The notes: generated by a model from the sequence alone, not told the origin. Numbered from the stretch's first letter, positions 43,331 to 52,703 are shown. The stretch is DNA of 64,000 nt from Senegalia massiliensis (GCF_009911265.1 NZ_QXXA01000004.1:1-64000), one strand, 5' to 3'. A program made the numbers and translations.

Positions 43331-44713
43331 TTAATCTAAAGATACATTATTATCTAATGGTAACTTTATATAAAATTTTGTTCCTTTATTTATTTCACTT
43401 TTTACTTCTATATTACCTTGGTGTAATGTTATTATTTGATTTGCTATAGAAAGTCCTAATCCAGTGCCACCAGTATTTCTAGTTCTAGCCTTATCTACTC
43501 TATAGAACCTCTCAAAAATATGTTCTAAATCTTTTTCTGGTATACCTATTCCATTATCTTTTATTTCAATAATAGCATTTTTATTATCAGAATATAATAT
43601 AACATCTACATTTCCATTTTCATGAGTATATTTAATTGCATTATGAATAATATTAATTATAGCTTGCTGTATCTTATTTTTATCAATATTTAATTGAATT
43701 TTTGCCTTTTCAATATAATTCAATTCGATATTTTTTTCTTCAGAAATAGGCTTTAATCTTGAAATGATTTTTTCTAATAAATGATTTATATAAGTTACTT
43801 TGTAGTTTAAGTTTAATTTTTCCTTATCTAAATCAACTAAAGATAATAAATCGTCAATTATATTATTCAATCTATCTATTTCTGAATCAATATCTGATAA
43901 AAACTCTTTATATACTTTCTCATCAACTGTATCTTGATGTAAAAGTGATTCTGATAATAATTTAATAGAACTAAGAGGTGTTCTAAGTTCATGTGAAACA
44001 TTAGCTACAAAATCTTTCCTTTGAATATCAACTTGATCTAATTTTGTACTCATTATATTAAATGCATTAGCTAGTTGATTAAATTCATCATTTGAATGAA
44101 TTTCAACTCTTTGATTTAAATTTCCTCGTGCCATATTTAATATTACATTAGTAAATTTTTGTATAGGTTTTGAGAAAATATTAGCCAATATGAAACTAAT
44201 TATAGCTACAAATATAACACTTAAAAATGATATCCAATATAGTGCATTTTTAATACTATTAACTCTCACAAAGATATTATCTATTGAAGTAGATGTAAGT
44301 ACTGCTCCCTCTATTTTGCCATTTATAATAAGTGGAACTGATGTATATAATAAATGTCCATATTCTTTAAAATTATAAGCATTAGAAATATTCTTACCTT
44401 TTAATGCTGAGTTAATTTCTTTATGTTCAAATTCTTGTCCTCTAAATTCTTCTTTTGAGTCAATAGTTACATTGCCATCCTCATCTACAACAATAATCCT
44501 TGAATTAATTTCCTTGCCATAATTTATAACTTCATTTTTAGTTATTTCATATATTATAGAGTTAGAATTAGAATTAGTATAATAATCAATATCATTTGCT
44601 ATTATATTAGTTTTGGCAAGCATATCAATTTTCTTTTCTTCTAAATATATATTAGTAATTGTTCTAGTTATAAAAACATTTATTACTAATAACAATATTA
44701 TTACTAATAACAA
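43331..44713 (-). CDS. Sensor histidine kinase (WalK/ResE/PhoR type), N-terminus doubtful
   Basis: 460 aa from TTG 44713: membrane helix, extracytoplasmic domain (about 30-150), second helix near 160-180, HAMP, then dimerisation helix with VANVSHELRTPLSSIKLL (phospho-His), N box IINIIHNAIKYT, G1 DNGIGIPEKDLEHIFERFYR, G2 GTGLGLSIANQI. It phosphorylates the regulator encoded upstream. In-frame codons upstream of 44713 spell KKTKFISIRWKLVSTY, a typical kinase N-terminus, but no start codon precedes them; a TAA stands where an ATGA overlap with the regulator would be expected. TTG 44713 is preceded by a 10-bp hairpin and no ribosome-binding site. Confidence 0.85.
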   Translation of the reverse strand: MLLVIILLLVINVFITRTITNIYLEEKKIDMLAKTNIIANDIDYYTNSNSNSIIYEITKNEVINYGKEINSRIIVVDEDGNVTIDSKEEFRGQEFEHKEINSALKGKNISNAYNFKEYGHLLYTSVPLIINGKIEGAVLTSTSIDNIFVRVNSIKNALYWISFLSVIFVAIISFILANIFSKPIQKFTNVILNMARGNLNQRVEIHSNDEFNQLANAFNIMSTKLDQVDIQRKDFVANVSHELRTPLSSIKLLSESLLHQDTVDEKVYKEFLSDIDSEIDRLNNIIDDLLSLVDLDKEKLNLNYKVTYINHLLEKIISRLKPISEEKNIELNYIEKAKIQLNIDKNKIQQAIINIIHNAIKYTHENGNVDVILYSDNKNAIIEIKDNGIGIPEKDLEHIFERFYRVDKARTRNTGGTGLGLSIANQIITLHQGNIEVKSEINKGTKFYIKLPLDNNVSLD

Positions 44714-44759
44714 ATAGGTGGAAACAAGTTTCCACCTTATGCTAATAAATTTTGTTTTT

Positions 44760-45455
44760 TTATTTTTTCTTACTCCTAAAATAATAACCCACTCCCCATT
44801 TTGTAAGGATATACTCAGCTTGTGAAGAATTTTTTTCTATTTTTTCTCTTAATCTTCTAATATGAACATCAACTGTTCTTAAATCACCAAAGTATTCATA
44901 TCCCCAAATAATCTCAAGTAGCTCTTCCCTTGTAAAAATTTTACCCGGATTTGTAGCTAATAAGAGTAATAAGTCAAACTCTTTAGCAGTAAGATTGACT
45001 TCCTTATCTCCTATAGAAACTTTTCTTCCTAGAGTATTTATTGTAAATTCTTCTACTTGTATCACTTGATCATGAGACTTAGATTGTTTATTTGTAGATC
45101 TTCTCAATATAGCCTTTATTCTAGCCTTTAATTCTAAAATATTAAAAGGTTTAGTCAAATAGTCATCCGCACCATATTCTAATCCAAGGATTTTATTCAT
45201 ATCTTCCCCTTTAGCAGTAAGCATTATTATAGGTACAGATGAAGTCTCTCTAATTTTTTGACAAACTTCTAATCCATCTATCTCTGGTAACATAAGATCT
45301 AATATTATTAAATCAAATTCCTTGTTTAATGCCTTATTTAAAGCTTCCTTCCCATCAAATGCAGTATCAATATCATAATCATCTTGTTCAAGACTATATT
45401 TTAAACCTTTAACTAATAAGGTTTCATCATCAACAATTAGTATTTTATTAGCCAT
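44760..45455 (-). CDS. OmpR-family response regulator
   Basis: 231 aa. Receiver with DDE near the N-terminus, phosphorylation Asp in DLIILDLMLPEIDG, Lys in LTKPFNILEL; OmpR/PhoB winged helix with TAKEFDLLLLLATNPGKIF, LRTVDVHIRRLREKIE and WGVGYYF end. WalR/ResD/PhoP-like; the exact role is not decidable by sequence reading. AGAGGTG upstream. The stop codon borders the kinase gene with no canonical kinase start. Confidence 0.93.
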   Translation of the reverse strand: MANKILIVDDETLLVKGLKYSLEQDDYDIDTAFDGKEALNKALNKEFDLIILDLMLPEIDGLEVCQKIRETSSVPIIMLTAKGEDMNKILGLEYGADDYLTKPFNILELKARIKAILRRSTNKQSKSHDQVIQVEEFTINTLGRKVSIGDKEVNLTAKEFDLLLLLATNPGKIFTREELLEIIWGYEYFGDLRTVDVHIRRLREKIEKNSSQAEYILTKWGVGYYFRSKKK

Positions 45456-45518
45456 TTTTTCACCTCTACTTAATTTTTGAATAAAATATTAAATTTAATA
45501 TTATTCTTTTAATTTATT

Positions 45519-47426
45519 TTAATATATTATTCTCTTATCTTCAATTCTTTTAGTAAATTTATTTCTATCAAAATCTTCTAATAGAGCCATAGCAAATTTT
45601 CTACTAGTATTTAAAAGATCTCTAAATTCACCTAAAGAAATAGAACTATTCTTATTTAAATAATCCCTTATAATATCTAAAGAGTTATCATATGCTTGTT
45701 TAGATATTATAATATCCTCATCTAATAATATTATCCCTTCTTGTTGAATACAAGAATCTATCACCTTTAATACTTCTTCTTCTTTATGTTGTAAAATTTT
45801 TATTAATTCATTTATTTTAGGAGGATTGAATTTATCTTTTAATATTAAATCATAAATATTATCTTTGATAGATTTTTCTTTTTCATTATATTTTATTTGA
45901 AAATTATTTAAAGATATATATAAATTATCTTGTTTAATAATATTATCATATATAAGTTTATCAATAAACAATTCTGATAATTTAGGTTTAATATTAGAAA
46001 AATACTTGCTTTTTATTTCCTCTTTTAAAATGCCTTTTTTTAGAGAGTTTTTTTCATGATACTTTTGTAAAAACTCAATAATTTCCATTTTTATATATTC
46101 AAAATAATCTATATGAATATAGTGCTCACCATCAGACATTGTAAATTTAATTATTTTTTGATTTTGAGTTAACTTATTTGTGTTATTTTTTATTTCTGAT
46201 TCAGTTGTTACAAGTTCAATTGATAAATCCTTTGTTGAAGGGAAACTTCTACTTTTTTCTTTTATACTTTCTTCTAATATTTTTTCTTTATTGCCAGTTT
46301 CCCTTGCCTTTAACTCTTTTATTATATCACTTTTAAATCTCTTTTTCTTAGTAGGGTTATTATCCAGTACAATTCCACCACCAACAGTTGTCATAGGTGA
46401 ATAAAATCTAACAATAAATCTATCGCCTATTTTTGAAGAAGTAATGTTTTCAAGTCTTAATTGAACATATCCACTTTCACCTGGAGTTAAATTTTCTTTA
46501 TCTAGCAAAATTGCTCTACATAATATTTCTTCAGTTCCTAAATACAATCTAAGTCTTGTTCTATTTTCTATTATCCACGGAGAGTTTTCTAATAAATTTA
46601 ATTTTACATCTATCATTCTTGTATTAACCATAGAATCCGGATAAGATATAATATTCCCCTTTTCAATTTCAGATTTTTTAACTCCTACTAAGTTAATTGC
46701 TACTCTTTGTCCAGCTAAAGCTATATCAGTATCTTCACCATGAACTTGTACTGATCTTATTCTAGCTTTTAATCCTTTAGGATAAATTTCTACCTCGTCA
46801 CTTACTTTTAAACTCCCTTGAAGTAGAGTCCCTGTTATTATAGTTCCAAAACCAGTAAGTGTAAATACTCTATCAATAGGTAATCTTGGTATATTTTTAG
46901 AATCTCTGTTTTCTATTTCACTAGTCAAATAATCTATTTGCCTTGATAATTCATCTATTCCTTCTAATTTTGTAGAGGACACTTCTATTATTTTAGCATC
47001 TTTTAAAAATGTATTTTCTACACTTTCATATATATCCTCTTTTACAAGTTCAATCCATTCGTTGTCTACAGTATCTGTCTTAGTTAATGCTATTATTCCC
47101 TTTTTTATATTTAATAAATTAAGTATATTTAAATGCTCTATAGTCTGTGGCATCATTCCTTCATCTGCTGCTACTACTAAAATAACAACATCCATACCAC
47201 TAACTCCAGCTAGCATATTTTTAATGAATTTTTCATGTCCTGGTACATCTATTATTCCAGCCCGTCTACCACTAGGTAAATCAAAGTATGTAAATCCTAA
47301 TTCAATTGATATACCCCTATCTTTTTCTTGCTTTAAATTATCAGTGTCTCTGCCCGTAAGTGCTTTAATAAGAGTAGTTTTACCATGATCTATATGTCCT
47401 GCTGTTCCTATAATAACGTTTTTCAT
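45519..47426 (-). CDS. selB: Selenocysteine-specific translation elongation factor SelB
   Basis: 635 aa. EF-Tu-like G domain with GTAGHIDHGKTTLIKALTG, DVPGHEKFIKNML and LTKTD; domains II and III; then C-terminal winged helices (LKEFRDLLNTSRKFAMALLEDFDRNKFTKR) that bind the SECIS hairpin. SelB brings Sec-tRNA-Sec to the ribosome at UGA. ATG 47426 follows AGAGGTG; the longer frame to 47447 runs into the end of selA. Third gene of selD-selA-selB. Confidence 0.97.
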   Translation of the reverse strand: MKNVIIGTAGHIDHGKTTLIKALTGRDTDNLKQEKDRGISIELGFTYFDLPSGRRAGIIDVPGHEKFIKNMLAGVSGMDVVILVVAADEGMMPQTIEHLNILNLLNIKKGIIALTKTDTVDNEWIELVKEDIYESVENTFLKDAKIIEVSSTKLEGIDELSRQIDYLTSEIENRDSKNIPRLPIDRVFTLTGFGTIITGTLLQGSLKVSDEVEIYPKGLKARIRSVQVHGEDTDIALAGQRVAINLVGVKKSEIEKGNIISYPDSMVNTRMIDVKLNLLENSPWIIENRTRLRLYLGTEEILCRAILLDKENLTPGESGYVQLRLENITSSKIGDRFIVRFYSPMTTVGGGIVLDNNPTKKKRFKSDIIKELKARETGNKEKILEESIKEKSRSFPSTKDLSIELVTTESEIKNNTNKLTQNQKIIKFTMSDGEHYIHIDYFEYIKMEIIEFLQKYHEKNSLKKGILKEEIKSKYFSNIKPKLSELFIDKLIYDNIIKQDNLYISLNNFQIKYNEKEKSIKDNIYDLILKDKFNPPKINELIKILQHKEEEVLKVIDSCIQQEGIILLDEDIIISKQAYDNSLDIIRDYLNKNSSISLGEFRDLLNTSRKFAMALLEDFDRNKFTKRIEDKRIIY

Positions 47427-47439
47427 AACTAAACACCTC

Positions 47440-48843
47440 TTAATCATTTATAGAAGATATTATCCCTTCAAATATTATATCAAGCTCATCTTCTTTTATT
47501 GTTCTTAAATCTATATATAACTTATCATTTTTTATTCTTCCTATTATAGGTGGATTAAATAATCGAAGATTTTCTTCTAATTCACCAACCTTTATTGATT
47601 TAGAGTATAAGCTTATTACCTTAGTCTTTATTTTTTCCAAAGGTAATGCTCCTCCACCTACTTGAGAATAATCATCTTCTATTTTACATTCTACTTTTTC
47701 TATATGTTTTAATAAATTGTATAACTTATTTGCCTTTTCTTCTATTTTTCTTATATCCATAGTAAGCATATTTAATGTTTCTATACTTTTTATAGCTTTT
47801 TGTTCATCTAAGTACTCACGAAGAGTAAGCTCAAGTGCTGCTAAAGTCATCTTATCAACTCGTAAAGCTCTTGTAAGTTGATTTCTTTTCATCCTATTTA
47901 TTAAGTCTTTTTTTCCTACAATTATTCCTGCCTGTGGACCTCCTAATAACTTATCTCCACTAAAGCTTACAACATCTACTCCACTCTTTATAGATTCTTG
48001 CACTGTAGGCTCATAACTTAATCCATATTTACTTAAGTCAACAAGGACACCACTACCTATATCCTCTACTACTGGAATATTATTTGAATGGCCTATCTTT
48101 ACTAAACTTTCTAAATCTACTTCTTCAGTGAATCCCACAATTTTATAATTACTTGTATGAACTTTAAGCAAAATAGCAGTTTCTTCATTTATGTTATTTT
48201 CATAATCTAACTTATGAGTTTTATTAGTAGTACCTACATCAACTAAAGTAGCACCACTTTGTTCCATAACACTTGGAACTCTAAAAGAACCTCCTATTTC
48301 AACTAACTCTCCTCTAGAAACAATTACCTCTTTACCTTTAGCTAGTGTGTTTAATATTAACATTACTGCAGAAGCGTTATTATTAACTACCAAAGCAGAT
48401 TCAGCACCTGTTATTCTACATATAATATCTTCTATATGACTATACCTAGAGCCTCTTTCTCCTTTTTCTAAATCATACTCTAAATTTGAATAATTAGATG
48501 CTATATCTACTACTTTTTCCATTATTGATTTAGAAATTAAAGATCTTCCAAGATTAGTATGAATAACTGTACCTGTTCCATTTATAACTCTTTTTAATTT
48601 AGGATTTATTTTATATTTAGCTTTTTTTATTATTATTTGAGATATGTCATTGATTCTATTATCTAATTCCTCTTTTAAAATTTTAGAATTTAAAATATCA
48701 TTCCTTACTTCATCTAAAAATTCTCTTATGGATTCCAAAATTATATTTCTAGGAATGTATTCTAATGCAATTTGAATTTTTTCTTTTTCTAATATATCAT
48801 CAACTTTAGGCAACATTCTAAATAAATTCTTTGTGTTCTCCAT
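47440..48843 (-). CDS. selA: L-seryl-tRNA(Sec) selenium transferase
   Basis: 467 aa. SelA motifs: ALEYIPRNII..., GTGTVIHTNLGRSLIS, NNNASAVMLIL, and PLP lysine in VVSFSGDKLLGGPQAGIIVG. It converts Ser-tRNA-Sec to Sec-tRNA-Sec with selenophosphate, as a cytosolic decamer. The ATG lies 12 bp after the selD stop; selB follows 13 bp after its own stop, so the three form one operon. Confidence 0.97.
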   Translation of the reverse strand: MENTKNLFRMLPKVDDILEKEKIQIALEYIPRNIILESIREFLDEVRNDILNSKILKEELDNRINDISQIIIKKAKYKINPKLKRVINGTGTVIHTNLGRSLISKSIMEKVVDIASNYSNLEYDLEKGERGSRYSHIEDIICRITGAESALVVNNNASAVMLILNTLAKGKEVIVSRGELVEIGGSFRVPSVMEQSGATLVDVGTTNKTHKLDYENNINEETAILLKVHTSNYKIVGFTEEVDLESLVKIGHSNNIPVVEDIGSGVLVDLSKYGLSYEPTVQESIKSGVDVVSFSGDKLLGGPQAGIIVGKKDLINRMKRNQLTRALRVDKMTLAALELTLREYLDEQKAIKSIETLNMLTMDIRKIEEKANKLYNLLKHIEKVECKIEDDYSQVGGGALPLEKIKTKVISLYSKSIKVGELEENLRLFNPPIIGRIKNDKLYIDLRTIKEDELDIIFEGIISSIND

Positions 48844-48855
48844 CTATTTCACCCT

Positions 48856-49893
48856 TTATTCTACAATTATATAATGCTCTTGTTTTTTAGAAACTCTTCC
48901 TATTATATCATACTCTGTATCTAGTTTCTTTAATTGTTCCATTAACATATTTATTTTTTCTTCAGAAACTGATATTAGTAATCCACCTGATGTTTGAGGA
49001 TCAAACATCATATCCTTTAATGGTTCAGAAACATTTTCACTTATCTTTACACTATTTCCTATAAACGATTTATTTGTATAAGCACCTTCCGGTATTATCC
49101 CCATATTTGCTAATTCATAAGCTTCTTTTATATAAGGTATTCTTTCTGAAGAAAACTTTATAGTTTTATTACTCCCCTTAGCCATTTCTAATGCATGACC
49201 TAAAAGACCAAAACCAGTTATATCTGTACAACTATTTACTCCTACTTCAATCATAGCATCTTTTGCCTTCTTATTAAGTGTAGTCATTGTTTTTACAGCT
49301 TTATTATAGCCTTCACTACTTACCATATCAGCCTTTATAGCTGTATTTAATATTCCAAGTCCTAGTGGTTTAGTAATAACTAAATAATCATTTTCTTTCA
49401 AATTACTATTTGTTACAACATCTTCTGGATGTATAAACCCTGTTACAGTAAGTCCATATTTTGGTTCATCATCTTCTACTGTATGTCCTCCAACTATCAA
49501 AGCTCCTGCTTCTAAAACTTTATCATTTCCCCCTTTTAAAATTTCTGTCATAACTTCTGTAGATAAACAATTAGGGAATGCAATAATATTCATTGCTAAC
49601 TTAGGATCCCCTCCCATAGCATAAACATCACTTAAAGAATTTGCTGCAGCTATTTGCCCAAATGTATAAGGATCATCTACAACTGGTGTGAAAAAATCAA
49701 CTGTTTGAATCATTGCAGTATCTTCATTGATTTTATATACAGCTCCATCATCTGATGTATCTATTCCAACTATTAGATTAGGATCAATATTTTTAGGTAT
49801 ATGACACAAAACTTGTGCCAAGGTCTCAGGACCTATTTTAGCTGCTCAACCAGATGCAGCAGTCATTTGAGTAAGTCTTAATTCATCTTTCAT
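48856..49893 (-). CDS. selD: Selenide, water dikinase SelD, itself a selenoprotein (Sec16)
   Basis: 345 aa when the in-frame TGA at 49848-49846 is read as selenocysteine 16. The N-terminus MKDELRLTQMTAASGU followed by AAKIGPETLAQVLCHIP matches SelD, in which position 16 (equivalent to Cys17 of E. coli) is the catalytic Cys or Sec. Later motifs are VGIDTSDDGAVYKI, DFFTPVVDDPYTFGQIAAANSLSDVYAMGG and GGHTVEDDEPKYGL. It makes selenophosphate from selenide and ATP. ATG 49893 follows AAGGAAG. The frame is otherwise uninterrupted, and SelA, SelB and tRNA-Sec are in the window. It is not a pseudogene. Confidence 0.96.
49805..49845 (-). promoter_or_regulatory. Candidate bacterial SECIS downstream of the selD UGA
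   Basis: After the UGA the transcript can fold AGGUC-CUGA-GACCU (5 bp, 4-nt loop) within about 12-26 nt of the codon; a second small stem GCACAA-GUU-UUGUGU lies further on. Bacterial SECIS elements are hairpins at this distance bound by SelB. No consensus sequence is strict, so the assignment is tentative. Confidence 0.4.
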
Positions 49894-49908
49894 ATATATA
49901 CTTCCTTT

Positions 49909-50544
49909 CTATATAGTTAATTTGTCTTTTATATTCTGAAATGTCTTTTGTCCAATACCATCAACATTCATGATATCTTCTATACTTTTAAATTTACTGT
50001 TTTTTCTATATTCAACAATATTATTCGCTTTAACTTTTCCTATTCCAGGTAATGATTCTAAAAGTGTAATATCTGCTGTATTTATATTTATCTTTTCAAT
50101 ATTTTCTTCAGTTGAATCTAAACCATTTGCATTGGTACTATTATTTGTATCTTGAGTTAATTGTTCTTCTCCTATTTTATAAATATGAATTTTTTCTTCA
50201 TCATTTATTTTTTTAGCTAAATTTATTCTATCCATATCAGCTTCATCAGTAAGCCCTCCAGCAGCTAAAACTGCATCATTTATTCTACTATTAGATTTCA
50301 AAGTAAATATCCCTGATTTATTTACTGCTCCACTAATATGTATTACTATTTCTTCTATTCCTTCTTCATCTTTCTCATAATCTCCATTTTTCACTTCTCT
50401 ACCTTCGACAATATCTTCATCTTCTATTTCTTCATAAGTAATTTCATTTTTATCTTTGAATATTAAATTAAATCCTATTATACCTATTACAAATACAACT
50501 AATATAAGTATAACTATTTGCTCCTTTCTTGTAAAGCTTATCAT
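49909..50544 (-). CDS. comEA: ComEA-like DNA-binding protein
   Basis: 211 aa. A membrane anchor at about residues 9-28, an acidic linker, an SLBB-like segment (IHISGAVNKSGIFTLKSNSRINDAVLAAGGLTDEADM), and C-terminal helix-hairpin-helix motifs ININTADITLLESLPGIGKVKANNIVEYR and VDGIGQKTFQNIKDKL. ComEA binds double-stranded DNA outside the membrane and passes it to ComEC. Only 16 bp separate it from selD on the same strand, a context that could place selD-selA-selB under the comEA promoter. Divergent from dacF. Confidence 0.9.
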   Translation of the reverse strand: MISFTRKEQIVILILVVFVIGIIGFNLIFKDKNEITYEEIEDEDIVEGREVKNGDYEKDEEGIEEIVIHISGAVNKSGIFTLKSNSRINDAVLAAGGLTDEADMDRINLAKKINDEEKIHIYKIGEEQLTQDTNNSTNANGLDSTEENIEKININTADITLLESLPGIGKVKANNIVEYRKNSKFKSIEDIMNVDGIGQKTFQNIKDKLTI

Positions 50545-50706
50545 AATTATCTCCTCCCCAGATAGAATATAATAATTATTATTCTATATAAAGATACATT
50601 TTCCTCTAAAATATTCTATTAAATTTAAATATATATAAAATTCATTTAAATTTTTGATGATTTTCTGTTATACTATAGTATATCTAGATATAAGAAGGTG
50701 ATATTT

Positions 50707-52002
50707 TTGAAAAAAATTATAATGATTATAATTATGCTTTCAGTATTTAATTATAATTCAATTGTTTATGGAGAAAATAGCAATCTTGCTCAAGAAGATA
50801 TAAATGGAGAAGCTGCTATTTTAATTGATGGTAAAACTGGAGATATATTATTTGAAAAAAATATACATAAAAAAATGTATCCTGCTAGTACTACAAAAAT
50901 GTTAACTGGAATACTTGCTATTGAACAGGGAAATATGGATAAATTGGTAACAGTAGATGATAATACTCCTTATGAAATTTATGGTACACATATAGCTCTA
51001 GAACCCGAAGAACAGTTAAGATTTAAGGAATTATTAAATGCTACATTAATAGAATCCGCTAATGACGCTGCTGTAGTAATTGCAAAAGATATGGCTGGTG
51101 ATGTTGAAAGTTTTGCAAAAATGATGAATAAAAAGGCTAAAGAAATAGGTGCTCTTAATTCTAACTTTGTAAATCCAAGTGGTCTACATGATGATAATCA
51201 TTTTTCAACTGCTTATGATTTAGCTATGATTGCAAAATATGGAATGCAAAATGATCAATTTAGAAATATAGTAAAAAATTATAAATATACCATAGAACCA
51301 ACTAATATTAAAACTGAAAAAAGAATTATGCATTCTGAGAATAAACTATTATATAGTACTAAAAAAATAAATGTCGATGGAAAAAATACTGAAATAAAAT
51401 ATGATGGTGCTATAGGAGTAAAAACTGGTTATACTGAACAAGCTGGTAATTCTGTTGTATCTGCAGTAGAAAAAGATGGAAGGCTTTTGATATCTGTAGT
51501 TCTAAAGTCAGCTGGAAATAATTTATGGATTGACACTCATAAACTTTTAAATTATGGTCTTAATAATTTTGATAAAAAGTTACTTGGATTTAAAAATGAA
51601 TTTATAAAAAATATCAAAATTGAAAATGGAAATAAAAAATACGTTACTGGAGTCATTGGAGAAAATGTTACTACTCCTATAAAGAATAATATTGAAGGTG
51701 AAATTTCTAAAAAAGTAAATATAAATGACAATATAAAAGCACCTATTGAAAAGGGACAAGTATTAGGAAACGTTGAATATATTCTAAATGGCGAGACAAT
51801 TAAAACAGCAAATATTATATCTGCTGAAAGTATTAATTTAGTAGGTTCTTATCCTAATGTAGCTGACATTTCATTATTTAACAGTATAAATATATGGTGG
51901 ATAATAGGTACTATTTTATTGTTATTATTTTGGAGAATAAATATATTAAGGAGACGTGCTAAGAAAAGAAGACGCTATAAAAGTAAAAATTATAATATAT
52001 AA
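50707..52002 (+). CDS. D-alanyl-D-alanine carboxypeptidase (DacF-like)
   Basis: 431 aa. N-terminal signal peptide with no lipobox, penicillin-binding motifs SxxK in PASTTKMLTG, SxN in ESANDAA, KTG in GVKTGYTEQAG, a C-terminal beta domain (VTGVIGENVTTPI...), and a hydrophobic anchor near the end (about 400-415) before a basic tail. It trims the pentapeptide of peptidoglycan. Start TTG 50707, about 5 bases after AAGAAGGTGAT; the GTG at 50698 lies within that site. The DacF/DacB group is often sporulation-related. Confidence 0.9.
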   Translation: MKKIIMIIIMLSVFNYNSIVYGENSNLAQEDINGEAAILIDGKTGDILFEKNIHKKMYPASTTKMLTGILAIEQGNMDKLVTVDDNTPYEIYGTHIALEPEEQLRFKELLNATLIESANDAAVVIAKDMAGDVESFAKMMNKKAKEIGALNSNFVNPSGLHDDNHFSTAYDLAMIAKYGMQNDQFRNIVKNYKYTIEPTNIKTEKRIMHSENKLLYSTKKINVDGKNTEIKYDGAIGVKTGYTEQAGNSVVSAVEKDGRLLISVVLKSAGNNLWIDTHKLLNYGLNNFDKKLLGFKNEFIKNIKIENGNKKYVTGVIGENVTTPIKNNIEGEISKKVNINDNIKAPIEKGQVLGNVEYILNGETIKTANIISAESINLVGSYPNVADISLFNSINIWWIIGTILLLLFWRINILRRRAKKRRRYKSKNYNI

Positions 52003-52040
52003 CAAAAATAAAGTACGAGAACTCTCGTACTTTATTTTTG
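52003..52040. terminator. Bidirectional terminator
   Basis: A 17-bp stem with AAAGTACGAG/CTCGTACTTT core and 4-nt loop between convergent dacF and regulator genes. Confidence 0.9.
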
Positions 52041-52691
52041 TCTTCTTATTTCATCTAAATAATTATAAATTGTATATATAGAAACACATAACTTATCAGC
52101 TAAATATTCTACTGATCCCTTTATTAAAAAAATTCCTTTCTTCTCTAATTCATTTACTATTTCTATTTTTTCATCTCTTGATAAATAAGATACAGGTTTT
52201 GATTTGTTTTCTAATACTTCTTTAACTAAACTATATAAAATATCATTTACATTTTTAAAATAGTTCTCTGAAATTTCTTGGATGTTTCCTTCTCTTTCAT
52301 CTATTGTTTGTGTTAATTCAGATATAACTTTTTTTGCTACAATAAATTCAGATATGTCTACATTTATACATAAACATCCTACTACATTATTTGATTCATC
52401 TTTAATAAATAAAGTGGAGGATTTTAATGTCCTTCCATCATTAGTAATAGTTTTGTATTTTATCAAATTTTTTTCGAATTCCTGATTCTTTATTGCTTTA
52501 AGTCCTTTTTCTGTCATTGGACTACCAATTTCTCTACCAGTTACATGACCATTTGATATTGCTATTACTGAGTGAGTAGGATTATTTAAATCATGTAAAA
52601 CTACTTCACAATTACTTCCAAGAGTTTTAGATATCCCTTCTACTAATGGAACCATATTAAATAATAGAGGATGTATATTTGTATTAGTCAT
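52032..52691 (-). CDS. YheO-like PAS and helix-turn-helix regulator
   Basis: 219 aa. The N-terminal half (LLFNMVPLVEGISKTLGSNCEVVLHDL...SVIAISNGHVTGREIGSPMTE) is the PAS_6/YheO domain, with PLVEGI and GREIGSP; a C-terminal HTH_22-type domain follows (IVNELEKKGIFLIKGSVEYLADKLCVSIYTIYNYLDEIR). Proteins of this family sense small molecules and regulate transcription. Its targets are unknown; it lies immediately downstream of leuS on the same strand. Confidence 0.88.
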   Translation of the reverse strand: MTNTNIHPLLFNMVPLVEGISKTLGSNCEVVLHDLNNPTHSVIAISNGHVTGREIGSPMTEKGLKAIKNQEFEKNLIKYKTITNDGRTLKSSTLFIKDESNNVVGCLCINVDISEFIVAKKVISELTQTIDEREGNIQEISENYFKNVNDILYSLVKEVLENKSKPVSYLSRDEKIEIVNELEKKGIFLIKGSVEYLADKLCVSIYTIYNYLDEIRRQK

Positions 52692-52703
52692 TTGTTCACC
52701 TCA

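Noticed and set aside
44716-44737. 10-bp hairpin as terminator between regulator and kinase
   Set aside because: No U run follows, and the sequence encodes the conserved RWKLVST stretch of the kinase N-terminus.
47062-47388. 108-codon plus-strand ORF inside selB
   Set aside because: Shadow of the conserved SelB G domain, no recognisable protein.
48856-49893. selD read as a pseudogene or N-terminally truncated gene because of the TGA
   Set aside because: The stop is at the catalytic Cys/Sec position, the frame is otherwise intact and the full Sec machinery is in the window.
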